Shown: in pieces, positions 1-8,082 of the stretch
Numbering within the stretch: the first letter of the stretch is position 1
Layout: each line of letters begins with the position of its first letter
The notes under the pieces: model-generated
The model's input: only the letters and a program-made list of their open reading frames with translations
Told to the model about the DNA's origin: nothing
Database searches by the model: none
Assembly (NCBI GenBank): GCA_934130045.1
Contig: CAKOXI010000025.1
Span: 1 to 14,281, forward strand
Origin: an uncultured Bacilli bacterium
GTDB taxonomy: Bacteria > Bacillota_I > Bacilli_A > RF39 > UBA660
DNA length: 14,281 nt
Direction of reading: 5' to 3'
Position numbers and translations under genes: made by a program

Positions 1-1080
1 ACAATAGTAACAGAAGAAACAACAAATATAGAAGTAACAGAAAACTCTATTGTTATAGCAACTGTAACATTAGGAAGCAGTAATCAGTCTGTATCAAAAG
101 AAGTAACTAATATAGATAGAACAGCTCCAACGATAGAAACAGAAACAAATAAAACACAAGTAACATTAAAAATGTCAGATTTGGAATCCGGAATAGGAAG
201 TTATTGCATAACAAATTTGAATGATGTTAATAGCTGTAATTTTAAAGAAACAAATTTGACACAAATAACAAAAACAATAGAAGAATCTGGAACATATTAT
301 GCATTTGTAAAAGATAAGGCTGGAAATATTTCGACATCTAGCGATTTTACAATTACACTTCCAGATAAACTAGAAAATAAAACATATACCTCTGGTGAAG
401 CAATACCAAATTTTGCTGGATATAACTGGCATGTAATAGGTGATGATGGAAGTAATGTAACATTACTCATGGATGCTGGACAAATACAAGATATGAATCA
501 TTGTACAAATGATCTAGATAATTCTACAGATTGTAATGTTGATTCAACTGGGAAATATTTTGTATATAGTTGGGATAAATCATTAATAAATAAATATTTA
601 AAAAATACATTATATCAAGAACTCCAAAACAAGATAACAAATAAAATAGTACCAGTTGAGGTATGTGTAGATCCATCCCGTGGAGATAGAGAGAAAACAT
701 ATGGAGGTTATTTAAAAACAGAAATAGAAAAAATAAGCGATGCAAGTTGTAATAATGGTTATGAAACAGATTATGTACGATTAATAAGTGTGGCAGAATA
801 TTGGAATTTAAGTCCATATTATAGTGGCGATGATTCAAATTATCCTAATGCATCAGAAATAACAAGATTATCTGTAAGTAGTGACTATTCAAATTGGTTA
901 TATTGTCAAAATGAAAATTGTGGTTCCAATGGTTATTATATGGGAATATGGTGGACAATGGGTAGCAATAAAATTAATGCTGAATATGTATATCCTGTCC
1001 ATTGGGTTGGAAGTTGTTTTAGTAATTTTCCAGCTAATACAGTATTAGGTGTTCGTCCAGTAATTACGATAAAAAAATAA
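1..1080 (+). CDS. Secreted Ig-like surface protein with Cys/Trp-rich C-terminal module (5' end outside window)
   Basis: The frame is open from base 1 to the TAA at 1078-1080, so this is the C-terminal 359 residues of a longer protein; the ATG at 172 is internal. The first part is Thr/Val-rich and reads as one or more bacterial Ig-like repeats: a linker with TAPT, then DLESGIGSYCI, a stretch of beta-strand-like sequence and a KDKAGN turn. From about base 400 a second module begins (YNWHVIGDDG, then TLLMD). It contains SWDKS, a VRLISVAEY motif, WWTMGS and a closing VRPVITIKK. That pattern matches C-terminal modules I associate with surface or pilin-like proteins of AT-rich gut Bacillota (DUF6273-like), but the family name is from memory. 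The many cysteines suggest disulfides outside the cell. No cell-wall sorting motif ends the protein. Any signal peptide or prepilin leader is outside the window. It is followed by a terminator, so it ends its transcript. Confidence 0.8.
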   Translation, partial: TIVTEETTNIEVTENSIVIATVTLGSSNQSVSKEVTNIDRTAPTIETETNKTQVTLKMSDLESGIGSYCITNLNDVNSCNFKETNLTQITKTIEESGTYYAFVKDKAGNISTSSDFTITLPDKLENKTYTSGEAIPNFAGYNWHVIGDDGSNVTLLMDAGQIQDMNHCTNDLDNSTDCNVDSTGKYFVYSWDKSLINKYLKNTLYQELQNKITNKIVPVEVCVDPSRGDREKTYGGYLKTEIEKISDASCNNGYETDYVRLISVAEYWNLSPYYSGDDSNYPNASEITRLSVSSDYSNWLYCQNENCGSNGYYMGIWWTMGSNKINAEYVYPVHWVGSCFSNFPANTVLGVRPVITIKK

Positions 1081-1088
1081 TTTAGAAT

Positions 1089-1112
1089 AGTTCATTAATT
1101 TGAACTTTTTTT
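1089..1112 (+). terminator. Intrinsic terminator of the Ig-like surface gene
   Basis: A six-pair stem, AGTTCA (1089-1094) with TGAACT (1101-1106), has a six-base loop and runs into six T after the stem. It starts nine bases past the stop codon. The stem is short, so termination may be partial. Confidence 0.6.
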
Positions 1113-1151
1113 ATTGTAAAAATATTATTTATAGTAGTTTTACTATATATA

Positions 1152-1160
1152 TGATATACT
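1152..1160 (+). promoter_or_regulatory. Extended -10 promoter for the U32 gene
   Basis: TGA followed by TATACT (1155-1160) forms an extended -10 about 32 bases before the start codon. No good -35 hexamer stands at 16-18 bases; TAGTAG at 1132-1137 is the nearest. Extended -10 promoters can work without a -35, and the same TGN feature occurs at three other promoters in this window. Confidence 0.45.
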
Positions 1161-1191
1161 AAAATATATTAGAAATGTTAGGAAGTGCTTT

Positions 1192-3408
1192 ATGGAAAAA
1201 ATAGAACTTTTAGCTCCAGCTGGAAATATGAACGGATTAAAATCAGCTATATCAGCTGGTGCAGATGCAGTTTATATAGGAGGATATGCCTATTCTGCTA
1301 GAGGTTATGCAGAAAATTTTTCTAACGAAGAAATAATAGAAGCAATTAACTATGCACACTTATATGGAGTAAAAATTTATGTAACTGTAAATACCTTAGT
1401 TTATGATGATGAGGTAGAAACATTTATAAATTATATTGACTTTTTGCACACTCATAATGTAGATGCCATAATTATTCAGGACTTAGGTATGTTTGATTTA
1501 ATTAGAAAAATGTATCCAAATTTAGAAATTCATGCATCTACTCAAATGCATATTCACAATGTTGAAGGGGCAAAATTTGCTAAAAAATATGGTATGAAAA
1601 GGGTAGTGTTAGCTCGTGAAACTTCTATTGAAATGATTCGTGAAATAAAGAAAAATGTTGATATAGATTTAGAAGTATTTTGTCATGGTGCATTATGCGT
1701 AAGTTATTCTGGACAGTGCCTTATGAGTAGTTTAATAGGTGGAAGAAGTGGTAATAGAGGTGTATGTGCAGGTACATGTCGTCTTCCTTATGATTTAGTG
1801 GATAATCATTTAAACAAAATAAATAAGGATAAGTATTTATTAAGTATGAAAGACTTAAATACTGTTAAATATATTGGAGAACTAATTAAATCTGGAGTAA
1901 CAAGTTTAAAAATAGAAGGAAGAATGAAAAGAGAAGAATATATCTATCTAGTTGTAAGTATTTATAGAAAAGCAATTGATAGCTTCTATTCAAAAGGAAA
2001 AGTTTTATTAGATGATAAAGATTTATTAAATTTAAAAAAAATATATAATAGAATGTTTACTAAAGGATTTTTATTTAATGAAGAAAATAAAAATGTTATA
2101 AATCAATTTAGACCTAATCACCAGGGTATAAAAATAGGTGAAGTAATAAAAATAAAAGAAAATTTTGTTTTTATAAAACTAAGTGAAAATATTAAAAAAG
2201 GTGATGGTATCAGATTTATAAATAAACGAGAAGATGTAGGATTACAATTAAATTATATTTATAAAAATAATAAATTAGTAAATGATGCACAAAAAGGTGA
2301 AATTGTTTCCATAAAAATAAAAAATAAGTTAAGTATTGGTGATATTGTTTTAAAAACTACTGATATAGTTCAATTAAATAATATAAAAGAAAGTTTAAAA
2401 TTAAATTTAAGAAAAGTAAAAATTAACTGTAGTTTTATTGCTAAAAAAAATAAACCAATGATAATAATATTGAGTGATTTAAAAAATAAAGTTGAATTAA
2501 AAAGTGATTCAATAGTAACTATAGCTAAAACTAGCCCAATAAGTTATGAACAGGTTTATAGACAAATAAATAAATTAGGAAATACTATATATGAAATAGG
2601 AAAATTAGAAATTGATATTGATAATAATGTATTTATTTCTATAAAAGATTTAAATGAATTAAGAAGAAAAGCAATTAAAGAATTAGATGAATTAAGAAAA
2701 TATAAAATACCTTATAAAAAAAATAATTATAATATAGAACTTCCAAATTTTGAAAAAGAAAATAATATAAATTATTATATAAATAGTAAAAAACAGTATG
2801 AAAATATAAAAAATAAAAAAATTTCTAATATATATATTGATGATATAAATCTTTTTAATGAATTAAAAAATGATTCAAGAGTAATATTTAAATTACCAAG
2901 AGTTATGAACAGTTTTAAAAAATATAATAATACTTTGTTAGTTGGAGAAATAGGTAGTATAAATTATTATAATGATATAGTTACTGACTTTTCACTCAAT
3001 GTTACTAATTCCTATACAGTAGCATTTCTACATAGTGTTGGTGTAAAAAAAATAACGCTATCCTATGAATTAGATTTTAATAAAATTGATACTTTAATAA
3101 AAAATTATGTTAATAGATATAAAAGTAATCCTAATTTAGAAGTTATTTTATACGGTTATCAAGAATTAATGGTATCAAAATTTAAACTTCTTTCAATGTA
3201 TGATAAAAAAGGTACTGACTTTTATTTAGAGGATCGCTATAATAAACTATATAATATAAGAGAAAAAGATGATTTAATGTATATATATAATAATAAAGAA
3301 AAAAATGAATTAAATTATATGAAAGATTATTTTAATATCGGTATTAATAATATAAGAATTAATATTTTAAATGATGAAGAATTAAAAAAAATAGGTTATA
3401 AAAATTAA
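1192..3408 (+). CDS. U32 family protein, likely RNA hydroxylase (RlhA-like) with C-terminal extension
   Basis: The N-terminus (ELLAPAGN, then SAISAGADAVYIGG) is the classic opening of the peptidase U32 TIM-barrel family. Around residues 161-200 lies its signature, EVFCHGALCVSYSGQC, then GNRGVCAGTC, giving C164, C169, C176, C192 and C196. SLKIEGRMK near 240-250 is also typical. Family members with known function (RlhA on 23S rRNA, TrhP on tRNA uridine-34, UbiU/UbiV) are prephenate-linked or iron-sulfur hydroxylation proteins, not true proteases. The length (738 residues) fits the long form with a second, Lys-rich half (DUF3656 type), which is the RlhA architecture; the exact RNA target is inference. 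The ATG at 1192 follows AGGAAGTG with normal spacing. The C-terminal half is very rich in Asn, Lys and Ile, as expected from AT pressure. It appears to be a single-gene transcript. Confidence 0.85.
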   Translation: MEKIELLAPAGNMNGLKSAISAGADAVYIGGYAYSARGYAENFSNEEIIEAINYAHLYGVKIYVTVNTLVYDDEVETFINYIDFLHTHNVDAIIIQDLGMFDLIRKMYPNLEIHASTQMHIHNVEGAKFAKKYGMKRVVLARETSIEMIREIKKNVDIDLEVFCHGALCVSYSGQCLMSSLIGGRSGNRGVCAGTCRLPYDLVDNHLNKINKDKYLLSMKDLNTVKYIGELIKSGVTSLKIEGRMKREEYIYLVVSIYRKAIDSFYSKGKVLLDDKDLLNLKKIYNRMFTKGFLFNEENKNVINQFRPNHQGIKIGEVIKIKENFVFIKLSENIKKGDGIRFINKREDVGLQLNYIYKNNKLVNDAQKGEIVSIKIKNKLSIGDIVLKTTDIVQLNNIKESLKLNLRKVKINCSFIAKKNKPMIIILSDLKNKVELKSDSIVTIAKTSPISYEQVYRQINKLGNTIYEIGKLEIDIDNNVFISIKDLNELRRKAIKELDELRKYKIPYKKNNYNIELPNFEKENNINYYINSKKQYENIKNKKISNIYIDDINLFNELKNDSRVIFKLPRVMNSFKKYNNTLLVGEIGSINYYNDIVTDFSLNVTNSYTVAFLHSVGVKKITLSYELDFNKIDTLIKNYVNRYKSNPNLEVILYGYQELMVSKFKLLSMYDKKGTDFYLEDRYNKLYNIREKDDLMYIYNNKEKNELNYMKDYFNIGINNIRINILNDEELKKIGYKN

Positions 3409-3430
3409 AATATTATAAATATCAGACAAC

Positions 3431-3470
3431 TTAAAAATTGTATTTTTAACACAAATTAAATGTTAAAAAT
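3431..3470 (+). repeat. Three-arm inverted repeat upstream of the lon promoter
   Basis: TTAAAAAT (3431-3438), ATTTTTAACA (3442-3451) and TGTTAAAAAT (3461-3470) are arms in which the middle one can pair with either flank: eight pairs with a three-base loop, or ten perfect pairs with a nine-base loop. It ends 13 bases before the lon -35. It could terminate the U32 transcript or be an operator. All arms are A/T-dominated, so chance is a real alternative. Confidence 0.5.
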
Positions 3471-3483
3471 TTATAAAAATCAA

Positions 3484-3512
3484 TAGACATTTTTTTATCT
3501 TTGTACTATAAT
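3484..3512 (+). promoter_or_regulatory. Vegetative promoter of the lon operon
   Basis: TAGACA (3484-3489) and TATAAT (3507-3512) are separated by 17 bases: one mismatch to the -35 and none to the -10. Transcription would begin near 3519, which rules out a TTG at 3501 as the lon start. I see no CtsR-type heptamer direct repeat or CIRCE element beside it. Confidence 0.85.
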
Positions 3513-3527
3513 AGAAACCAATTTATG

Positions 3528-3534
3528 TGGAGGT
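3528..3534 (+). promoter_or_regulatory. Ribosome binding site that sets the lon start
   Basis: TGGAGGT lies five bases before ATG at 3540 and eight before the adjacent ATG at 3543. It decides for these starts over the upstream TTG at 3501 (inside the promoter) and the ATG at 3525. Confidence 0.8.
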
Positions 3535-3539
3535 GCAAT

Positions 3540-5858
3540 ATGATGAAAAAAAACTTACCAGTAATCTTGCTTAGAGGAATCGTATTGTTACCCAATAATG
3601 ATATAAAATTAGAATTTGAAAAAGGTGATTCTAGTATTGTAATAGATGAAGCTGAAATGTTTCATGATGGAAAAATACTAGTTGTATGTGATCCAAAAGT
3701 TGATAATGAATATAATTTTAAAAAATTACCAACAATTGGTGTTATATCAAAATTAAGTCATAAAATAGAATTACCTAATGGAAGAATTAGAATTGTAATA
3801 AGTGGTTTATGTAGGGCACGTGTAAATAATTATTTAAATGCATTAAAAAAAGATGAAGTATTAGAAGCAATTGTAGAGGAATTAGAAGAAAAAACGGTTG
3901 ATGAAAAAGAAGAAAAAATCTTGATTGCTAAGGTAAATAAAGAAGTAGAAACTCATGTAAAAAAAATTTCTTATTTAAGTAATAGTATTTTATCATCTAT
4001 AAAAGATGTAGATAACTTGTCAAAAATAACTGATATAGTAGCGCTAAGTCTATCAGTTGAATTAGATAGATTAGTAGAGTATTTAGAGTGTTTAGATCCA
4101 AAAGAGAGAACTAATATGTTACTATCAGATCTCTATGAAGAAGAAGAAAAATTTGATATTGAAAGAGACTTGGATTTAAGAGTAAAAAAAGGAATTGACG
4201 AAAGTCAAAAGGAATATTTTTTAAGAGAAAAATTAAAAATAATAAAAGAAGAACTTGGTGATATATCTCCTAAGGATGAAGAAGTAGATGAATTAAGGCA
4301 AAAGATTGAAGATTTACAAGCTGATAAAAAAATTAAAGATAAACTTTTTTTAGAATTAAAAAGGTATGAGGCTTTATCTAATGCTTCTCCAGAAATTAAT
4401 ATGACAAGAAGTTATATTGAATGGTTACTGTCATTACCTTGGAAAATAGAAACAAAAGATAATGATAACTTATCGGAAGTTAGAAAAATTTTAGACAAGT
4501 CTCATTACGGATTAGAAAAAGCTAAAACAAGAATTGTAGAATATTTAGCTGTAAAAAAAATGACAAATTCACTAAAGGGTCCTATAATTTGTTTGGTAGG
4601 TCCACCTGGTGTTGGAAAAACCTCACTTGCTTTTAGTATTGCAGAAGCAATGCATAGAAGTTTTGTGAAAATGTCTGTTGGTGGAATTCATGATGAGTCA
4701 GAAATAAAAGGACATAGAAGAACTTATATTGGTGCTGCTCCTGGTAGAATAATTTCTTCGATGAAAAAAGCAAAAAGTAATAATCCTATTTTTTTAATTG
4801 ATGAAATTGATAAAATGTCAAAAGATATAAAAGGGGATCCTGCAAGTGCACTATTAGAAGTTTTAGATCCTGAACAAAATAAATTATTTAGTGATAATTA
4901 TATTGAGGAAGAATACGATTTATCAAACGTATTATTTATAGCAACAGCAAACTATATAGAACAGATTCCAGAAGCGTTAAAAGATCGTTTAGAAATAATT
5001 AAATTATCTGGTTATACAGAATATGAAAAATTAGATATTGTAAAAAATCATTTACTTAATAATATTTGTAAAGAGCATGGAATAGAAAGTAATTTAATAG
5101 AAATTAATGATGATATGATTTTATATATTATAAGAAATTATACAAAAGAAGCAGGTGTTCGTGAATTAGAAAGAAAATTAGCTAGTATTATAAGAAAAAT
5201 AGTTACATCAATAGTAATAAATAATATTAAAATGGAAAAATTTTTAATAGATGAAAATTTAATTTTAAAATATCTTGGAAATCCAAAATATCAAGATTAT
5301 GAAAAAAATAGTGAACCAACAATCGGTGTTGTAAATGGGCTTGCATATACTGTATTTGGTGGAGATACACTACCAATTGAGGTAAACTATTATGAAGGTA
5401 AAGGAAATTTATCCCTTACAGGCTCACTTGGTGATGTAATGAAAGAAAGTGCCCAAATTGCGTATAGTTATATAAAAGCTAATTGTGAAAAATTTAAAAT
5501 TGATTATAATAAATTTTTGAAAAATGACATTCATATTCATGTTCCAGAAGGTGCAACACCAAAAGATGGTCCAAGTGCAGGAATAACACTTACAACAGCT
5601 CTAATAAGTGCTTTATCTAATCTTAAAATTGATAATAAATTAGCAATGACAGGTGAAATAACTCTAAGAGGTAAAGTGCTTGCCATTGGTGGATTAAAAG
5701 AGAAAAGTTTGGGTGCTTTAAGAAATGGAATAAAAAAAATAATAATACCATACGACAATTTAAAAGATTTAGATGAAATACCAGTAGAAGTAAAAGAAAA
5801 TATTGAATATTTACCAGTAAAAAATTATGATGAAGTGTTTGAAATAATAAGTAGGTGA
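3540..5858 (+). CDS. lon: ATP-dependent protease Lon (LonA type)
   Basis: Lon is a cytoplasmic hexameric AAA+ serine protease that unfolds and degrades damaged and regulatory proteins. The parts are in the usual order: an N-terminal substrate-binding domain opening LPVILLRGIVLLP, a coiled-coil linker (about 180-290), the AAA+ module with Walker A GPPGVGKT (354-361) and Walker B FLIDEIDKM (about 418-426), a sensor stretch LFIATANYIEQIPEAL, and the protease domain. The catalytic serine is S679 in DGPSAGIT and the lysine partner is K720 in GGLKEK. At 772 residues it is full length with no lesion. ATG 3540 is chosen from the GGAGGT site; 3543 is equally usable. It leads an operon with two unknown genes, the first starting four bases after its stop. 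The promoter is vegetative and no heat-shock operator was recognised. Confidence 0.97.
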   Translation: MMKKNLPVILLRGIVLLPNNDIKLEFEKGDSSIVIDEAEMFHDGKILVVCDPKVDNEYNFKKLPTIGVISKLSHKIELPNGRIRIVISGLCRARVNNYLNALKKDEVLEAIVEELEEKTVDEKEEKILIAKVNKEVETHVKKISYLSNSILSSIKDVDNLSKITDIVALSLSVELDRLVEYLECLDPKERTNMLLSDLYEEEEKFDIERDLDLRVKKGIDESQKEYFLREKLKIIKEELGDISPKDEEVDELRQKIEDLQADKKIKDKLFLELKRYEALSNASPEINMTRSYIEWLLSLPWKIETKDNDNLSEVRKILDKSHYGLEKAKTRIVEYLAVKKMTNSLKGPIICLVGPPGVGKTSLAFSIAEAMHRSFVKMSVGGIHDESEIKGHRRTYIGAAPGRIISSMKKAKSNNPIFLIDEIDKMSKDIKGDPASALLEVLDPEQNKLFSDNYIEEEYDLSNVLFIATANYIEQIPEALKDRLEIIKLSGYTEYEKLDIVKNHLLNNICKEHGIESNLIEINDDMILYIIRNYTKEAGVRELERKLASIIRKIVTSIVINNIKMEKFLIDENLILKYLGNPKYQDYEKNSEPTIGVVNGLAYTVFGGDTLPIEVNYYEGKGNLSLTGSLGDVMKESAQIAYSYIKANCEKFKIDYNKFLKNDIHIHVPEGATPKDGPSAGITLTTALISALSNLKIDNKLAMTGEITLRGKVLAIGGLKEKSLGALRNGIKKIIIPYDNLKDLDEIPVEVKENIEYLPVKNYDEVFEIISR

Positions 5859-5862
5859 TAAA

Positions 5863-6606
5863 ATGCATAATTATGAAGAAACCCTTAAAGAAGCATTAGC
5901 AAATCATTTAATAATATCATTTATTTTTTCTATTGATATAAAAAATGATATAAAATATTATGAAAATTTTCCTAAAGAAGAAAAAGATAATATATTATTA
6001 AAGTTAAACAATTTTCTTAAATTAAATTGCGAACAAGGAATTTGTGATGAATATATTAAAAGTAATATTTATTATATAGCTCATTATTTATATGAAAATG
6101 GTAACAATAAAAATGAAGAAATATTAAATGAAATTAAAAGGACAACTAATAATTTGCCAACTGATAACTTTGAATTTATTAAATCACAAATGGCTATTAG
6201 GGATTTTTATTTAACAGGAAATGAAATTTTACCATTTAATAGAGAATTAAGAGCTATAAAAAATGCTACCGAAGAACAAATTGATAAATTAAAAATGACA
6301 TATTATAATTCTATTAGCTTTGATTATAAATTTCTATTACTAGCACTACTTGATGAAAATAGTATAAATGGTTATGATTATTATAAGATGAATCCTAATT
6401 TTTATAGAAGTTTTAATTTTTTTAATAAAGTTAATCCAGAATATATTAATGATAAGAATTTTTTAAATAAAATTAAGCGTATAATTAATTCCGATATAGA
6501 ATCACTATTAGAAACAGATTTTGATGATGATAAATATGATGAATTTACTAAAATATTAAATATAAGTATAAAACAGGTGAAAAAATATGATAGACATCAT
6601 AGATGA
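5863..6606 (+). CDS. Unknown helical protein, first of a tandem paralog pair
   Basis: I do not recognise this 247-residue protein. It looks soluble and mostly alpha-helical, with no signal peptide or clear membrane segment, and is rich in Asn, Lys, Ile and Tyr. Its ribosome site (GTAGGTGAT) overlaps the lon stop codon and the start lies four bases after it, so translation is probably coupled to lon. It overlaps the next gene by 20 bases. The two proteins share collinear features: N-x-IL, then D-(D/E)-Y; N-(D/E)-x-x-R-T-x-N followed by F-x-x-S-Q-x-x-x-R (here near residues 88-112); and a late NF(F/Y)N block. I infer a diverged tandem duplication. Operon position hints at a link to Lon or to the following spore genes, but nothing in the sequence shows a function. 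Confidence 0.85.
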   Translation: MHNYEETLKEALANHLIISFIFSIDIKNDIKYYENFPKEEKDNILLKLNNFLKLNCEQGICDEYIKSNIYYIAHYLYENGNNKNEEILNEIKRTTNNLPTDNFEFIKSQMAIRDFYLTGNEILPFNRELRAIKNATEEQIDKLKMTYYNSISFDYKFLLLALLDENSINGYDYYKMNPNFYRSFNFFNKVNPEYINDKNFLNKIKRIINSDIESLLETDFDDDKYDEFTKILNISIKQVKKYDRHHR

Positions 6607-7279
6607 AATGTATATAAATAATCTAATATTTAGTGATAAACCAATATTAAATATAAAAAATATTGAAAATGATAATTTTAATAGAATTCTAATATTTTTA
6701 TTAATCTTTATTAATGAACATAATAATTCACAAACCTTGGATGACTATATGGTAAATAATTGTTTTGAACTATTAAATTATATAAGGTTTAATTATAAAT
6801 ATAAATCTTATAGTGAAAAAGTGTTAAAATATAATATTTTTAATGATTGTATAAGAACATTAAATTTATATAATGATGCTAATGTTAATTATTTTTATCA
6901 ATCACAATGTATAAAACGAGGTATAGATGCTGATTATGAAGTTGAACTTGATAACATGACAATGCCAAATTATTTAAAAAATATTGTAATCAATTCGCTT
7001 AAAAATGATATAAATTTTTATAATCTATTAAAAAAAGAAGATATAACAGAATCTGAATATAATAATTTAATTATGAATGAAAATTTTATTTATACTATAA
7101 ATTATTTATGTAATATATCAACATTTCTTTTAAATAATAATAAAGTTTTACATGATATATTATGTGAAAATTTAAAAATAATTAATGAACAAAAAAATAT
7201 TCATAATAAAAATATGACAAGTAACAATAGTATAAAAAAATATACAAAAATATTAATTGATAGTATAAGATGGGAATAA
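6587..7279 (+). CDS. Unknown helical protein, second of a tandem paralog pair
   Basis: This 230-residue protein is unrecognised. It is predicted helical and soluble, and the last 25 residues are Asn/Lys-rich. The ATG at 6587 follows AGGTGA (6575-6580) inside the preceding gene, and a 20-base overlap suggests coupled translation. By eye it aligns with its upstream neighbour over most of its length. The best block is the segment starting FNDCIRTLN and ending FYQSQCIKR, against LNEIKRTTN ending FIKSQMAIR: 8 identities in 26 positions with one gap. The shared Arg-Thr, Ser-Gln and Arg positions are candidates for a functional site. The terminator hairpin overlaps its last codons, making it the last gene of the lon transcript. 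Confidence 0.85.
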   Translation: MIDIIDEMYINNLIFSDKPILNIKNIENDNFNRILIFLLIFINEHNNSQTLDDYMVNNCFELLNYIRFNYKYKSYSEKVLKYNIFNDCIRTLNLYNDANVNYFYQSQCIKRGIDADYEVELDNMTMPNYLKNIVINSLKNDINFYNLLKKEDITESEYNNLIMNENFIYTINYLCNISTFLLNNNKVLHDILCENLKIINEQKNIHNKNMTSNNSIKKYTKILIDSIRWE

Positions 7280-7293
7280 AACCATCTTTTTTT
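7267..7293 (+). terminator. Terminator of the lon operon, overlapping the stop codon
   Basis: AAGATGG (7267-7273) pairs perfectly with CCATCTT (7282-7288) around an eight-base loop, followed by five more T. The upstream arm is inside the coding sequence and the TAA (7277-7279) lies in the loop. Confidence 0.85.
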
Positions 7294-7301
7294 AATATAA
7301 T
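7274..7301 (+). promoter_or_regulatory. Candidate sigma-E-like promoter for the spoVID-like gene
   Basis: GAATAAA (7274-7280), 13 bases, then AATATAAT (7294-7301) match the sporulation sigma-E pattern (KMATATT, about 14 bases, CATACAMT) at 5 of 7 and 6 of 8 positions. The same region contains TATAAT (7296-7301) but no TTGACA-like -35 at the right distance. In B. subtilis spoVID is sigma-E dependent. AT richness makes a chance match quite possible. Confidence 0.3.
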
Positions 7302-7326
7302 TTAATGAATAGGAGGAAGATTAGGA

Positions 7327-8082
7327 ATGAAAAAAATAATTCCTTTTAAAAAAGAGATAGTTTTTAAAACAAATTTATCAGAGATAACAAGTATTTCATT
7401 AGAACATAATTTACAAAAAAAGGACAATAATATAATAAATGGAAATTTTGTAGTAAGTGGAAATTATAAAGTTAATGAAACAAGTATAAATACAGAGAGA
7501 TTTAGCTACGATTTGCCATTTGATATAAATGTTGATGAAAAATATATGTTGGACAATGTAGTAATAGATATAGATGATTTTTACTATGAAATTATTAATA
7601 ATAAATCTTTAGAAGTTAATATAGATGTTTTAATAGATCATCTAGAAGAAAAACCGTTAATTGAAGAAAAAGAAATAATAAAAGAAGAAAAAGAAGATGT
7701 GTCAAATATAATGGAAATAGAAAAAGAGGATGCTGATATTATGGAAAGATGTATTGAAGCAGAAGATATATTATCATCACTTGAAGAAAAAGATGAAAAA
7801 AAGGAAAAAGAACCTGAAAATGTAGTAAGAGATGATAAAAAAATAGAAGTGGTAGAACAAAAAAGTGTAACAAAAATTAATTCTTTATTTGATAATTTAG
7901 ATTCTAGTACAGAGACATATAAAACATATAAAGTATGTATTATGAGAGCGGGCGACACTATAGAAAGTGTTTTACAAAAATATACAATTACAAAAGAAGA
8001 GTTAGAAATATACAATAATTTATCAGATATAAAAATTGGAGATAAATTAATAATTCCATATTTAAATAATGAAAAAATATAA
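7327..8082 (+). CDS. SpoVID-like spore coat morphogenesis protein with C-terminal LysM
   Basis: In Bacillus, SpoVID sits on the forespore surface and drives encasement of the spore by coat layers. Three regions are visible. Residues 1-105 form a beta-rich N-terminal domain (SISLEHNL, a GNFVVSGNY strand, YDLPFDINV, then an acidic DIDDFYYEI) resembling the SpoVID N-terminus. About 106-190 is a Glu/Lys-rich low-complexity linker. About 200-248 is a good LysM domain, from YKVCIMRAGDTIESVL to IKIGDKLIIPY. The short Leu-Phe/Tyr-rich stretch before LysM resembles the SpoVID segment implicated in SpoIVA binding. At 251 residues it is less than half the B. subtilis length, mostly from a shorter linker. 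There is no signal peptide, as expected for a mother-cell protein. AGGAGGA (7311-7317) sets the start. The downstream ysxE-like gene overlaps by 14 bases, the same pairing as in B. subtilis. An alternative is a generic LysM protein. Confidence 0.75.
   Translation: MKKIIPFKKEIVFKTNLSEITSISLEHNLQKKDNNIINGNFVVSGNYKVNETSINTERFSYDLPFDINVDEKYMLDNVVIDIDDFYYEIINNKSLEVNIDVLIDHLEEKPLIEEKEIIKEEKEDVSNIMEIEKEDADIMERCIEAEDILSSLEEKDEKKEKEPENVVRDDKKIEVVEQKSVTKINSLFDNLDSSTETYKTYKVCIMRAGDTIESVLQKYTITKEELEIYNNLSDIKIGDKLIIPYLNNEKI

Noticed and set aside
524..838. 104-residue minus-strand ORF
   Set aside because: It lies wholly inside the Ig-like protein gene and has low-complexity His/Leu/Asn content typical of an antisense shadow.
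3501..3539. TTG start 13 codons upstream for lon
   Set aside because: It lies within the -10 region, upstream of the predicted transcription start.
5537..5868. Two minus-strand ORFs opposite the lon protease domain
   Set aside because: They overlap strongly conserved lon coding sequence, lack ribosome sites and overlap one another.
7638..8015. 125-residue Ser/Phe-rich minus-strand ORF
   Set aside because: It is the antisense of the Glu/Lys-rich linker of the spoVID-like gene; Ser/Phe richness is the mirror of GAA/AAA codons.
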